From assembly GCF_025685425.1 (NCBI RefSeq), contig NZ_JAGTAS010000058.1:806001-870000 (forward strand): a stretch of 64,000 nucleotides of DNA. The letters are read 5' to 3'. Position 1 is the first letter of the stretch; each line of letters begins with the position of its first letter. A program made the position numbers and the translations under genes. The DNA is from Terriglobus albidus. GTDB taxonomy: Bacteria; Acidobacteriota; Terriglobia; Terriglobales; Acidobacteriaceae. A model generated the notes under the pieces. That model was not told the DNA's origin. It saw only the letters and a program-made list of their open reading frames with translations, and made no database searches. This document shows, piece after piece, positions 1-9,319 of the stretch.

Positions 1-2
1 CC

Positions 3-179
3 CGCGAAGTCTTCCAGATCCCTGAGGACTTCGACGTAGGCGCCGTATGGGCCATGGGATATCTCGGCGATCCGAATACGCTGCAAGGTGGTATGAAAGA
101 CCAGGAACTCTCTCCCCGCAAACGTAAACCGTTCGATAGCTACGTCTTCTCCGAGTGGGACAAGCCGGCAAAATTCTAA
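3..179 (+). CDS. nitroreductase family protein, C-terminal part
   Basis: This is the last 58 codons of a gene entering from the left edge, in one open frame ending in TAA at 177-179. The tail reads GYLGDP, then LSPRKRKPFDSYVF and a final SEWDKP. A late GYxGDP followed by an R-x-R-K-P-x-x-x-x-V-F element and a closing Trp is what flavin-dependent nitroreductases of the NfsA/RutE-like superfamily carry at their C-terminus. Those enzymes are soluble FMN dimers that reduce nitro compounds or quinones with NAD(P)H. The N-terminal FMN site lies outside the window, so the call rests on the tail only. A strong intrinsic terminator follows 6 bp after the stop. Confidence 0.6.
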   Translation, partial: REVFQIPEDFDVGAVWAMGYLGDPNTLQGGMKDQELSPRKRKPFDSYVFSEWDKPAKF

Positions 180-184
180 ACAAT

Positions 185-211
185 AAAGGCCCGCCAGCAG
201 CGGGCCTTTTC
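185..211 (+). terminator. rho-independent terminator
   Basis: A 9-bp GC-rich stem (AAGGCCCGC / GCGGGCCTT) with a 5-nt loop is followed by a T run. It closes the nitroreductase transcript. Confidence 0.85.
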
Positions 212-233
212 TAACGAGTTCGGTACAAACCTT

Positions 234-352
234 GTCATCCTGAGCGAAGCGAAGAATTCGCTTCTAGACTGCATAGACAATTCCGTGAGCCGATACTCTG
301 GTGCCCCATGTCCCCAGGGGACATGGGCATTCGCGCGGCGCGCGAATGCTTT
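234..352. repeat. dispersed intergenic repeat cluster
   Basis: The segment starts with GTCATCCTGAGCGAAGCG, a short motif seen between genes in many Acidobacteria. It ends with two neighbouring hairpins: CCATGTCCC/GGACATGG and GCATTCGCG/CGCGAATGC. Related hairpins recur near 4650-4712 and 47470-47560. No coding potential is visible. Confidence 0.6.
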
Positions 353-364
353 TCTAAACGGAAA

Positions 365-913
365 TCATTCCAAAATCGGATGACTACCCTCTTCAAACGT
401 CACAATTCGACCATGCAAAACCATCGAGGATATCTGCCTCGCCACTTGCAGTGATATCCCATTTTTTTGCTGAAGAAACAAAGGATGGCTCGGGTCATCA
501 ACAAAAAACACCGGGCGCTGCCCCACCCTCTGTAGGCGAACCGTGACCGGGAGGTTGAAAGGATCGGGCACCATACCCATCTTGTTCGCTATTCTTCCTT
601 TGAACGGTCCATGATGGTCCTCGCGACCCGCTTCCTCCCAACAGTCCGAAATCTCATCGAAATCTCTCTCCCAGAGAGTCACCCAAACTCCCCACAAAAA
701 GGGTTCATCCTGTCCGAGAATTGGAATCTCGATGAGTCCTCGAAGGAAGAAATTCTTACCATCTAAAATGCATTGATCGGAACCAGCAACCACACGGTTC
801 TCGAACTCTTCACGCGAGAAAGATGCAACAGGATCAGGGAAATCGGCCGCAAAACTGAACGGGATTTCCTGGTGGGTCTCCCCACACGTCGAACAGACCC
901 ACGCCTCGCTCAT
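365..913 (-). CDS. DUF2199 domain protein
   Basis: This 182-residue soluble protein has no signal peptide or membrane segment. It begins with a probable zinc pair (CSTCG, residues 8-12). It then shows the DUF2199 layout: a conserved Asp-Gln-Cys, a FFLRG segment, an IPI strand, and the WGVWVTLWERDF block. The family has no established biochemical role, and the single CxxC pair suggests a structural metal rather than a catalytic site. The gene lies 12 bp upstream of nothing co-directional: it follows fumA on the same minus strand after a 12-bp gap, so the two may share a transcript. The family call is confident; the function is unknown. Confidence 0.8.
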   Translation of the reverse strand: MSEAWVCSTCGETHQEIPFSFAADFPDPVASFSREEFENRVVAGSDQCILDGKNFFLRGLIEIPILGQDEPFLWGVWVTLWERDFDEISDCWEEAGREDHHGPFKGRIANKMGMVPDPFNLPVTVRLQRVGQRPVFFVDDPSHPLFLQQKNGISLQVARQISSMVLHGRIVTFEEGSHPILE

Positions 914-925
914 TCCTAGCCACTC

Positions 926-2452
926 CTACTGAAAGATCGCCACTCCCTCAAACTCCCCGGCAATCCTCGCCTTCCACTCCGCCGGCCCGGTCTCATGCAC
1001 ACTGACACCCTTGGAATCCACCGCCACCGTCACCGGCATATCCTTCACCGTGAACTCGTAGATCGCTTCCATGCCCAGGTCTTCAAAAGCCAGCACACGC
1101 GATGCCTTGATCGCTTTCGAGACCAGATAAGCGGCTCCACCCACAGCCATCAGGTAAACAGCCTTGTTATCGCGAATCGCCTCGATCGCGGCGGGCCCAC
1201 GCTCGCTCTTACCCACCATGCCCAGCAGACCTGTCTGCTCCAGCATCTGGCGCGTGAACTTGTCCATGCGCGTCGCCGTCGTGGGACCCGCCGGGCCAAC
1301 GACCTCTTCACGCACGGGATCGACTGGGCCAACGTAGTAGATAAAGCGACCGGTAAAGTCGACCGGCAGCTTCTCGCCCTTATTGAGCATATCGATCATG
1401 CGCTTGTGCGCGGCATCGCGGCCGGTCAGAAGCTTGCCGTTCAGCAGCAGCACCTCGCCGGGCTTCCAGGTTGCTACGTCTTCGCGGGTCACTGTGTCGA
1501 GATCAACACGGCGCGCATTCGCGGGCGAGTACGTCAGCTCCGGCCAGTCTTCCAGAGATGGAGCTTCAATATGCGCCGGTCCCGAGCCATCCAGATGGAA
1601 GTGTGCATGGCGCGTCGCCGCGCAGTTGGGAATCATCGCCACGGGCAGGTTTGCCGCGTGCGTCGGATAATCAAGGATCTTAATATCGAGCACCGTCGTC
1701 AGACCGCCCAGGCCCTGCGCTCCAATACCCAGCGCATTGATCTTGCGGTAGAGCTCGATACGCATCTCTTCCAGCTTGTTCTGCGGACCGCGCGCGATCA
1801 ACTCCTGCATATCGATCGGCTCCATCAGCGCTTGTTTGGCCAGCAGCATCGCCTTCTCGGCTGTTCCACCGATACCGATACCCAGCATGCCCGGCGGGCA
1901 CCAGCCGGCGCCCATCGAGGGCACGGTTTTCACCACCCAGTCCACAATCGAGTCCGACGGATTCAGCATGGCGAACTTTGATTTCGCCTCGCTGCCGCCA
2001 CCCTTGGCCGCAACAATAACATCGATGCTGTCGCCCTGCACCAGCTCAATGTTCACCACGGCAGGCGTGTTGTCCTTCGTATTCTTACGGCCGAAGGCCG
2101 GATCCGCCAAAACGCTGGCGCGCAGACGGTTGTCCGGATGATTGTAGGCACGGCGCACTCCCTCATCGCACATGGACTGCACGTCCATGGTCGCGCCTTC
2201 CCACCGCACACCCATACCGATCTTCAGGAAGACGGTCACAATGCCGGTGTCCTGGCAGATGGGACGGTGACCCTCGGCGCACATACGGCTGTTGATCAGA
2301 ATCTGCGCCATCGCATCCTTCGCCGCGACCGACTGCTCCAGCTCATACGCCCGAGCCAGATTCCTGATGTAGTCCACCGGGTGGTAGTAGCTGATGTACT
2401 GCAGCGCGTCGGCGACGCTTTGGATGAGATCTTCCTGTTTAATCGTGGCCAT
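926..2452 (-). CDS. fumA: fumarate hydratase, class I (iron-sulfur)
   Basis: The enzyme interconverts fumarate and (S)-malate in the cytosol as part of the TCA cycle. The 508 residues join the alpha domain (about 1-290) and beta domain (about 330-508) in one chain, as in E. coli FumA. Three cysteines at 66 (PICQDTG), 185 (GWCPPG) and 277 (IPNCAATRH) have nearly the spacing of the FumA ligands for its oxygen-sensitive [4Fe-4S] cluster. The beta half carries YYVGPVDP and GPAGPTTATRMD. The start is ATG at 2452. The gene is read away from a DUF3224 gene; an aspartate ammonia-lyase, which also makes fumarate, lies 0.7 kb away on the other strand. Family assignment is secure. Confidence 0.95.
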   Translation of the reverse strand: MATIKQEDLIQSVADALQYISYYHPVDYIRNLARAYELEQSVAAKDAMAQILINSRMCAEGHRPICQDTGIVTVFLKIGMGVRWEGATMDVQSMCDEGVRRAYNHPDNRLRASVLADPAFGRKNTKDNTPAVVNIELVQGDSIDVIVAAKGGGSEAKSKFAMLNPSDSIVDWVVKTVPSMGAGWCPPGMLGIGIGGTAEKAMLLAKQALMEPIDMQELIARGPQNKLEEMRIELYRKINALGIGAQGLGGLTTVLDIKILDYPTHAANLPVAMIPNCAATRHAHFHLDGSGPAHIEAPSLEDWPELTYSPANARRVDLDTVTREDVATWKPGEVLLLNGKLLTGRDAAHKRMIDMLNKGEKLPVDFTGRFIYYVGPVDPVREEVVGPAGPTTATRMDKFTRQMLEQTGLLGMVGKSERGPAAIEAIRDNKAVYLMAVGGAAYLVSKAIKASRVLAFEDLGMEAIYEFTVKDMPVTVAVDSKGVSVHETGPAEWKARIAGEFEGVAIFQ

Positions 2453-2553
2453 GGGTAAGTTCCTGTATCCATTTTACGGCTCGGATAAGATCGTTGTACT
2501 CGCAGCGCAGGCACGGAACCGTTACGCAGGGCGCTCGATCTCCAGGACTGACT

Positions 2554-3018
2554 ATGCGCAAACTCCTGATTGCCGCTGCCCTCTCGCTCTCCACGACTCT
2601 TCTACAAGGACAATCCCCTGCCATGAATCACGCCACCGGCACCTTTGAGGTCAAAGTCATGCCCACCGGACACGATCCGGAGCCGACCATCAGCTCCCTT
2701 TCGATCGACAAACAGATTCACGGCGATCTCGAGGCCACAACCAAAGGCGAGATGCTCGCCGCCGGCGACCAGAAGGCCGGCCTTGGCGGCTATGTCGCCA
2801 TCGAGCGCGTCACCGGCAAACTCAGTGGCAGGATCGGCACCTTTGCCCTGATGCACTCCGGCACGATGGTTCCAGGCCAACCTTATGATCTGAAGATCAT
2901 CGTCGTCCCAGGCTCGGGAACCGGAGATCTCTCCGGTATCTACGGCACCTTCCATATCATCATCGACAGCGCAGGCAAACACTCCTACACCTTCGACTAC
3001 GCCTTCTCCACCAAGTAG
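2554..3018 (+). CDS. secreted DUF3224 domain protein
   Basis: The ATG at 2554 gives a 154-residue protein with a signal peptide (MRKLLIAAALSLSTTLLQG) and is preferred over the upstream start, whose 20 extra residues would bury that signal. The mature part matches DUF3224, a small beta-barrel family: a GTFEVK opening, an E-A-T-T-K-G-E-M segment, GGYVAIERVTGKLSGR, FALMHSGTM, and a closing GSGTGDLSGIYG strand. DUF3224 proteins resemble allene oxide cyclase-like barrels but have no assigned reaction. Export to the periplasm is an inference from the signal. Confidence 0.75.
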   Translation: MRKLLIAAALSLSTTLLQGQSPAMNHATGTFEVKVMPTGHDPEPTISSLSIDKQIHGDLEATTKGEMLAAGDQKAGLGGYVAIERVTGKLSGRIGTFALMHSGTMVPGQPYDLKIIVVPGSGTGDLSGIYGTFHIIIDSAGKHSYTFDYAFSTK

Positions 3019-3044
3019 ATGGCTGCCCATAGATCGGCCTCGTA

Positions 3045-3126
3045 TTTTTTGTTTGTCATTTCGCAGCGACCGGGCCCCGGCCAGCTTCGCTGGCTGGGTG
3101 AAGGGAGCGGAGAAATCTGCTTCTCT
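3045..3126 (+). repeat. GTCATTTCGTAGCG-type dispersed repeat, copy 1
   Basis: The core reads TTTGTTTGTCATTTCGCAGCG and, after a variable GC-rich middle, GGGAGCGGAGAAATCTGCTTCTCT (each written here in under 25 bases). Further copies lie at 12558, 14217, 47312 (inverted), 47403 and 62151. All six are between genes. Confidence 0.7.
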
Positions 3127-3191
3127 GCCCATCCACCGCACTACGCCATCAGGACACTCCACAAGCGATAATAGGGACCGGCTGAGCCCTC

Positions 3192-4586
3192 ATGAAAACC
3201 CGTACAGAAAAAGACTCTCTCGGCACCATCGAACTTCCCGCTGATGCCCTCTACGGAGCGCAGACTGCCCGCGCCATCCGCAACTTTCCTATCAGCGGTA
3301 TGCGCGCTCACCCAGCTTTGATTCGCGCCATCGCGGCCATCAAAATGGCAGCGGCCGAGGCCAATCGCGACCTGGGCACAGTCACCGCCGAACGCGCCAA
3401 CGCCATCATGGCAGCCGCCAAAGAGATCCTCGACGGCAAACACCATGACCAGTTCGTGGTCGATGTCTTCCAGGCCGGCGCCGGTGTCAGCTTTCACATG
3501 AACACCAACGAGGTCATCGCCAACCGCGCCAACCAGATCCTGGGCGCGAGGCTCGGCAGCTACGAGAAGGTGCATCCCAACGATCACGTCAACTACGGTC
3601 AGTCGACGAATGACGTCTTCCCCACAGCCATGCGCCTCTCCGCGCTATTGGCCCTTGAAGATCTCTACCCGGTGCTGAAATCGCTTGCCGCTACTTTCGC
3701 AAAGAAGGCGGGAGAGTTCGACCACGTCCTCAAGTCCGGCCGCACCCACATGCAGGATGCAACCCCTATCCGCCTGGGACAGGAGTTCGCGGCCTACGGT
3801 TTGGCCATCGCCCACGCCTGCCGCACGATCAGCCGCACCTCGGCCAGCTTGCGCGAGCTCGGTCTGGGAGGCTCGGCTGTCGGCACCGGCCTCAACACCC
3901 ATCCGCAGTACCGCGCTCTGGCGATTCAGAACCTCTCCACGCTGACGCGGCAGCCGCTCTGCCCCGCGCCCGATATGCGCTATGCCATGCAGAGCTGTGC
4001 CCCGATGGCCGATCTCTCAGCCTCGCTGCGCACCCTTGCTCTTGAGGTCATCCGCATCTCCAATGACCTGCGCCTGCTCGCCAGCGGCCCCAATACCGGC
4101 CTGAATGAGATTCAGCTTCCCGCACTGCAGCCCGGCTCCAGCATCATGCCTGGCAAGGTGAATCCGGTGCTAGCTGAGCTCGCCGCCATGGTTGCCTTCC
4201 AGGTCATCGGCAACGACACCGCCATCGGCTATGCTGTGCAGGCAGGACAGCTTGAATTGAATGTGATGATGCCCACCATCACGTACAACACGCTGCAGTC
4301 GATCCAGATCCTGACCAACATGCTGCGCGAGTTCGATGAACGCTGCATCGCCGGCATCACCGCCAACGAAGATCGTTGTGCTTTTTACGCGGAGTCGACA
4401 GTCTCACTGGCCACGGCGCTCAATCCCTACATCGGATATGCGAAAGCGGCGGAGCTGGTAAAGGAGTCCATTGCGAGCGGCAAAGGCATCCTCTCACTCG
4501 CTCGGGAGAAAGAACTCCTCACCGACGAACAGATCACCGAGATTCTCGATCCACAAAAGATGACCGAACCCCGCGAAACGATTTAA
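3192..4586 (+). CDS. aspA: aspartate ammonia-lyase
   Basis: This 464-residue member of the fumarase/aspartase superfamily deaminates aspartate to fumarate and ammonia. The AspA branch is favoured over class II fumarase by the N-terminal YGAQTARAIRNFPISG, where the NFPISG form is typical of aspartases. It is further supported by the HVNYGQSTNDVFPTA block, the SGRTHMQDATPIRLGQEF block and the mobile catalytic loop GSSIMPGKVNPV near residues 315-326, which holds the catalytic Ser. The protein should be a cytosolic tetramer. Together with the class I fumarase nearby it could feed aspartate carbon into the TCA cycle. A class II fumarase cannot be wholly excluded without alignment. Confidence 0.88.
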   Translation: MKTRTEKDSLGTIELPADALYGAQTARAIRNFPISGMRAHPALIRAIAAIKMAAAEANRDLGTVTAERANAIMAAAKEILDGKHHDQFVVDVFQAGAGVSFHMNTNEVIANRANQILGARLGSYEKVHPNDHVNYGQSTNDVFPTAMRLSALLALEDLYPVLKSLAATFAKKAGEFDHVLKSGRTHMQDATPIRLGQEFAAYGLAIAHACRTISRTSASLRELGLGGSAVGTGLNTHPQYRALAIQNLSTLTRQPLCPAPDMRYAMQSCAPMADLSASLRTLALEVIRISNDLRLLASGPNTGLNEIQLPALQPGSSIMPGKVNPVLAELAAMVAFQVIGNDTAIGYAVQAGQLELNVMMPTITYNTLQSIQILTNMLREFDERCIAGITANEDRCAFYAESTVSLATALNPYIGYAKAAELVKESIASGKGILSLAREKELLTDEQITEILDPQKMTEPRETI

Positions 4587-4835
4587 CCCATACTTGAGTG
4601 CCTCATATCCGGGGTTCCCACGAGATATCCGGGGTTCCCACGAGCTTGCTCGGTTGGGGTGGTGTCTCGGCTACGCCGAGATGTGGGCATTCGCGCCCCG
4701 CGCGAACCATTTATTACCGCTAGTGTGGTGAACGTTCTGGGGGATAGCCGGCAACAGGGAAAATGCTCTAAACCAAACAAAAGCGAAGACTTCACCCGTC
4801 CCTCGTTAACACAGCCCCAAGCCCCAGAACTTTTT
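4587..4835. other. gene-free stretch with repeats after aspA
   Basis: No gene is seen. The stretch holds a perfect 20-bp tandem duplication (ATATCCGGGGTTCCCACGAG at 4605-4624 and again at 4625-4644), a hairpin unit of the GGGCATTCGCGC type (about 4650-4710), and a remnant of the 116-bp mobile element ending at 4770. Confidence 0.7.
4720..4770. mobile_element. truncated copy of the 116-bp palindromic element (remnant)
   Basis: Only the right end is recognisable: GGCAACAGGGAAAATGCTC followed by TA at 4769-4770, the same terminus as in the five full copies. The left half, including the central GGGCGTTTTC hairpin, is missing. The left limit is approximate. Confidence 0.6.
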
Positions 4836-4836
4836 C

Positions 4837-5050
4837 TTGCAACTTCCTGTGCCGGAGGCTAGTCTCTACAACTGACATGCGGATGCGCACGTTCCAGCCC
4901 GGCTTTTGCTTTACCTACCGCTACTGGTGGCCAGTAGCGGCTCAGGCGAAGCGCGGGCGCGTGTTCCAGGGATAATACCCAAAATCCAGCACAAAAGCCC
5001 AAGTTTCAAGACCCGAGCCGCGACCCCACCAAGGTCGCGGCTTTTGTTTT
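4837..5050 (+). ncRNA. candidate structured leader or small RNA ahead of aroK
   Basis: A weak promoter (TTGCAA at 4837, 17-bp spacer, TAGTCT at 4860) precedes about 180 nt without a convincing ORF. The segment contains a perfect 10-bp hairpin (CCGCTACTGG / CCAGTAGCGG at about 4918-4940) and ends in an intrinsic terminator at 5016-5050. The terminator lies 33 bp before the aroK start, so this is either a transcription attenuator or a separate small RNA. I do not recognise a known riboswitch or 6S RNA fold. Confidence 0.35.
5016..5050 (+). terminator. intrinsic terminator or attenuator before aroK
   Basis: A perfect 10-bp stem (AGCCGCGACC / GGTCGCGGCT) with a 7-nt loop is followed by TTTGTTTT. 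Confidence 0.75.
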
Positions 5051-5082
5051 CCCCAAATCCAGCCACAAAAGAGGACAATGAA

Positions 5083-5661
5083 ATGGTGACCGTCGAAAGC
5101 GCAAAGAAACCCCAACCCCAAACTCCATCACTGATTACCGTCACCACCGAGCGCGTGGTGTTGACTGGCTATATGGGCGCCGGCAAGTCGACGGTTGGCC
5201 GCGCCCTGGCTAAGGAGCTTGGCTGGGAGTTCTGCGATCTCGATCACCTCATCGAAACCACGCACGGCGCAACCATCGCCGAACTCTTTGCCCAGCATGG
5301 CGAGCCCGGCTTCCGGCAGCTTGAGACCCGCGCTCTGGCTGCGGCTCTTGGCCGTCCAAACGCTGTCATCGCTCTCGGCGGCGGAGCGTTGGAGTCGCTT
5401 ACCAATCGCCTGCTCCTCGAACAAAAGCCCAACACCCTTACGGTCTTCCTCGACGCCCCATTCGAGGTCCTCTTCGATCGCTGCGTGCTTCAGCCGGATG
5501 CCGCTATCCGCCCCGTTCTCAAGGATCCTGATGTCGCTGCAGCCCGCTTCAAGGCACGTCGACCGCAATACCAGCGCGCAGCCCAGATCGTCGTTGACAC
5601 CGAACCGCTCACCCCGGCTGAGACCGTCACACGGTTGATTGAGGAGTTGCGCCGCAAGTAA
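5083..5661 (+). CDS. aroK: shikimate kinase
   Basis: The enzyme phosphorylates shikimate at O3 with ATP, a late step of aromatic amino acid synthesis. The ATG at 5083 has GAGG 8 bp upstream (5071-5074) and gives 192 residues, close to the usual 170-190; a longer upstream frame would run through the terminator hairpin and is rejected. Visible motifs are the Walker A loop GYMGAGKSTVGR (about 28-39), the shikimate-binding DLDHLIE (Asp-x-Asp), an FR of the GEPGFRQLE segment, and the GGGA motif in IALGGGALE. The first 25 residues before the core are a poorly conserved extension rich in Lys, Pro and Gln. A terminator-like hairpin just upstream suggests attenuated expression. Confidence 0.92.
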   Translation: MVTVESAKKPQPQTPSLITVTTERVVLTGYMGAGKSTVGRALAKELGWEFCDLDHLIETTHGATIAELFAQHGEPGFRQLETRALAAALGRPNAVIALGGGALESLTNRLLLEQKPNTLTVFLDAPFEVLFDRCVLQPDAAIRPVLKDPDVAAARFKARRPQYQRAAQIVVDTEPLTPAETVTRLIEELRRK

Positions 5662-5731
5662 CTTCGCCCGCCAGGCGCAGTTCCTGCATCGTATGCTTTG
5701 ACGAAAGCTGCGTTTGCACGGAGACCTGCGC

Positions 5732-6775
5732 TTGGCGGAACCACCCATCATTAATCCCCCGAAAGACCGCGCCCGCGAGATTCGCGGCTACATTCTCTTT
5801 ACCTTTCTGGTGATGCTCGCCGGCTTTCTCGCCTGGAAGCTGATCCATGAGCTCGAGATTCTCTACGTTTCGGCCATCTTCGCCGTCGTACTGACTCCCG
5901 TCGTGCATGCCATCATGCGCTGGAAGATCAGGAGCTGGAGTCCCAGCAAAGGCACCTCCGTACTTGTCCTGATGATCGGCATCCTCGGTCTGCTGACGCT
6001 GCTCTTCTGGCTCGGTCTTCCACCGGTCATCTCCGATCTGAAGGAGTTCGCGCAGGATCTTCCCTCCCGTATTCCGGGAGCGATTGCCAAAATCAAACGC
6101 ATCCCCATGGCCGACAGACTCGGTATCGACTCGGTCACCCAGCATGTCGAACAGGTGCTCGCCGCCACCGCCGGCTACATCGTCGCCGGCCTGCCGAAAT
6201 GGATCGCCCGCGTCGCCGACATCATCATGGCAATCATCCTCACGATGTACTTCATCCTTGAGGGCGACACCGTCTACCACTACTTCCTCTCCATGGTGCC
6301 TGCCATCTATCGCACCCGCCTGGATATGACGCTGCAGAAAGCCGAGCTGCGTGTCAGCCGCTGGCTTATCGGGCAACTCTCGCTCATGGCGCTTCAAGGT
6401 GTCTACAGCATCATCGTTTTCTGGAGCCTGCACGTCCGCTACTTCATGCTGCTGGGTGTGCTGATGGGCATCACCAATATCATTCCTGTCGCCGGCAATC
6501 TGATTACCATCATCATCGTCTTCTGCGTTGCCGCAGTAGACTCCTGGACCAAGGCCTCCCTTGTCCTGCTCTTCTATGTCATCTATTCCCAGGTGGAGAA
6601 CGCGTGGCTCGTGCCCCGCATTATGCGCTCCAGTGTCGACCTGATGGGCATTACTGTCCTGGTCGCACTACTCTGCGGCACCGCCGTCGCCGGCATCGTC
6701 GGCGCGCTGGTTGCTGTCCCCACCGCCGCCCTTGTGGCGGTGATCGCCGGGGAGTATCTGGTACGGGGAGATTGA
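5732..6775 (+). CDS. AI-2E family transporter (TqsA/PerM-like)
   Basis: This is a polytopic inner-membrane protein of 347 residues. Hydrophobic segments are visible at GYILFTFLVMLAGFLAW, the LYVSAIFAVVLTPVV segment, LVLMIGILGLLTLLFWL, MAIILTMYFILEG, and four or more in the last 150 residues. The order and the terminal PRIMRSSVDLMGITVLVALLCG block are those of the AI-2E exporter family, which is named for TqsA but includes many sodium/proton-linked exporters of unknown cargo. The TTG at 5732 is chosen because GGAG lies 8 bp upstream; a TTG at 5714 is the alternative. Substrate cannot be inferred. Confidence 0.82.
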   Translation: MAEPPIINPPKDRAREIRGYILFTFLVMLAGFLAWKLIHELEILYVSAIFAVVLTPVVHAIMRWKIRSWSPSKGTSVLVLMIGILGLLTLLFWLGLPPVISDLKEFAQDLPSRIPGAIAKIKRIPMADRLGIDSVTQHVEQVLAATAGYIVAGLPKWIARVADIIMAIILTMYFILEGDTVYHYFLSMVPAIYRTRLDMTLQKAELRVSRWLIGQLSLMALQGVYSIIVFWSLHVRYFMLLGVLMGITNIIPVAGNLITIIIVFCVAAVDSWTKASLVLLFYVIYSQVENAWLVPRIMRSSVDLMGITVLVALLCGTAVAGIVGALVAVPTAALVAVIAGEYLVRGD

Positions 6776-6779
6776 GGAA

Positions 6780-6888
6780 GGTTGAATAATTGAATGATTG
6801 AAAAATTGAAAAACGCGATAGTGGCCATACCTCCCGCCTAGCCAAGCCCCTGATTCAATCATTCCATCCTTCAATTATTCAATTGTTT
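6780..6888. repeat. octamer-armed inverted repeat, copy 1
   Basis: The left arm (6781-6813) is four tandem octamers of the form TTGAATNN or TTGAAAAA. The right arm (6852-6886) is four octamers of the form TTCAATNN. About 40 bp of unrelated sequence separates them, so the whole folds as a long AT-rich hairpin. A second element of the same design lies at 16792-16912. Confidence 0.75.
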
Positions 6889-6906
6889 TTCTCCGTCCTT
6901 ATTGTG

Positions 6907-6970
6907 TTGCAGGTCATGTTTTTAGCGTCCTATACTCGTGCGGTTTGGCCACCGACCGGTCTGGTCAAAC
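6907..6970 (+). promoter_or_regulatory. promoter and dyad ahead of glutamate dehydrogenase
   Basis: TTGCAG (6907-6912), an 18-bp spacer and TATACT (6931-6936) form a good sigma-70-type promoter. Just downstream a 28-bp imperfect dyad (GTTTGGCC...GGTCAAAC, 6943-6970) covers the expected start of transcription and could be a repressor site or a leader hairpin. Confidence 0.5.
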
Positions 6971-7053
6971 CAGTTCCGCTGCCGATCTATACCGTGGCAG
7001 CACGACGGCCGGAGAGACGCTGCTGACAGCGACAACCATGAAGGACAAAAAAC

Positions 7054-8328
<1,275 letters not shown>

Positions 8329-8350
8329 GGCATGTCATCGCCCTCCGGCA

Positions 8351-8380
8351 GAACAGTGGATCGCAAGGTCCACTGTTTTG
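8351..8380 (+). terminator. intrinsic terminator after gdhA
   Basis: A 9-bp stem (AACAGTGGA / TCCACTGTT) with an 8-nt loop runs into a short T-rich stretch. Confidence 0.7.
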
Positions 8381-8421
8381 CTTGGCGGCAATCCCCGGCA
8401 AGTGACTAGAATAAAGTTGCC

Positions 8422-9105
8422 GTGAATCTCCCGAACTCCATCACGATGAGCCGTATCGCCAGTGTCCCCCTGCTCATTTGGGCGCTGTCCCCGGTCTTTC
8501 CCTGGAAGCACGTTTCTGGTGCGCAGGAGATCACTGCCTCAATCATCTTCATCCTCGCCTCCATCACCGATGGCGTCGACGGCTATCTTGCCCGGCGACG
8601 AGGCCAGGTCACCACACTCGGCATACTGCTCGACCCTCTGGCTGACAAACTTCTGATCACCACGGGATACATCTGCCTGGTCAGTTACACACCCTCCGTT
8701 GTGAAGGCCTGGATTGCCGTCCTGGTCATTGGCCGTGAGTTCCTGGTCAACGGCCTGCGCTCCATCGCCTCCAATGAGGGCTTCACCATCGAAGCCAGCG
8801 AGATCGGGAAACTCAAGACCGTGCTCCAGATCGTCAGCGTTACAGCCGCCATCATGAATCACGGCTGGCAGACCTGGAATATCTACGGCTTCATCTTCGA
8901 CTGGCACCTGGTCGCCATCACCGCGATCTACTGGATGGCTATCGTCTCGATCATCTCGGCGGTGGACTACTTCGTCGGCTTCTGGAAGAAGATCGACACC
9001 AAGTCCGAGATCCGCCGCAAGCGCCGCTCTTTCGTTCTCAGCCGCAAAAAGAAGAAAATTCTCCCAGGCGCATCGGGTCCCCAGTCGGCGAATCCCCTCC
9101 ACTAA
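8422..9105 (+). CDS. pgsA: CDP-diacylglycerol--glycerol-3-phosphate 3-phosphatidyltransferase
   Basis: This integral membrane enzyme makes phosphatidylglycerol phosphate from CDP-diacylglycerol and glycerol 3-phosphate. The CDP-alcohol phosphotransferase signature is complete: D-G-V-D-G-Y-L-A-R-R with the metal-binding aspartates in LLDPLADK (about residues 50-76). Several hydrophobic helices follow. The protein starts at GTG (8422) and is 227 residues, 30-40 longer than typical PgsA because of a basic C-terminal tail (RRKRRSFVLSRKKKK). The opening LPNSITMSRIASVPLLI is the usual N-terminus of the family. A bidirectional terminator lies downstream at 9274. Confidence 0.92.
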   Translation: MNLPNSITMSRIASVPLLIWALSPVFPWKHVSGAQEITASIIFILASITDGVDGYLARRRGQVTTLGILLDPLADKLLITTGYICLVSYTPSVVKAWIAVLVIGREFLVNGLRSIASNEGFTIEASEIGKLKTVLQIVSVTAAIMNHGWQTWNIYGFIFDWHLVAITAIYWMAIVSIISAVDYFVGFWKKIDTKSEIRRKRRSFVLSRKKKKILPGASGPQSANPLH

Positions 9106-9180
9106 CCCCCAAATGGTGCCTCACCCACCGCTTTGCGACGGATCGATCTCGAGCGAACCTCTTTCTTGAAATTCTTGGGT

Positions 9181-9225
9181 ATTCCCTCCCACCCTAACGT
9201 TGTGAGGGGTGGGGCACCCATGCAA
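9181..9225. repeat. GTGGGGCACCC-type dispersed hairpin repeat
   Basis: CCCACCCTAACGTTGTGAGGGGTGGGGCACCC resembles the hairpin at 62008-62046 and a diverged unit near 60157-60190; only the shared core GGGTGGGGCACCC is exact. Confidence 0.5.
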
Positions 9226-9273
9226 GGAAAATGGATAGAAGAAGCCAGCAAAGCCACCGAAAGAGACAACAAC

Positions 9274-9302
9274 AAAAGCCCCGCCGAAGGCGGGGCTTTT
9301 GT
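9274..9302. terminator. bidirectional intrinsic terminator
   Basis: A perfect 12-bp stem (AAAAGCCCCGCC / GGCGGGGCTTTT) with a GAA loop has A and T tracts on either side. It can serve pgsA from the left and the gvpL/F-like gene from the right. Confidence 0.85.
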
Positions 9303-9319
9303 GCGGAGTTCTTTCGAAG

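Noticed and set aside
995-1981. A 328-codon plus-strand ORF opposite fumA
   Set aside because: It is His/Arg-rich, without a family motif, and antisense to a certain gene.
6780-6888. Possible CRISPR-like array of short repeats
   Set aside because: The units are 8 bp without spacers and are in inverted arms; no cas genes are present.
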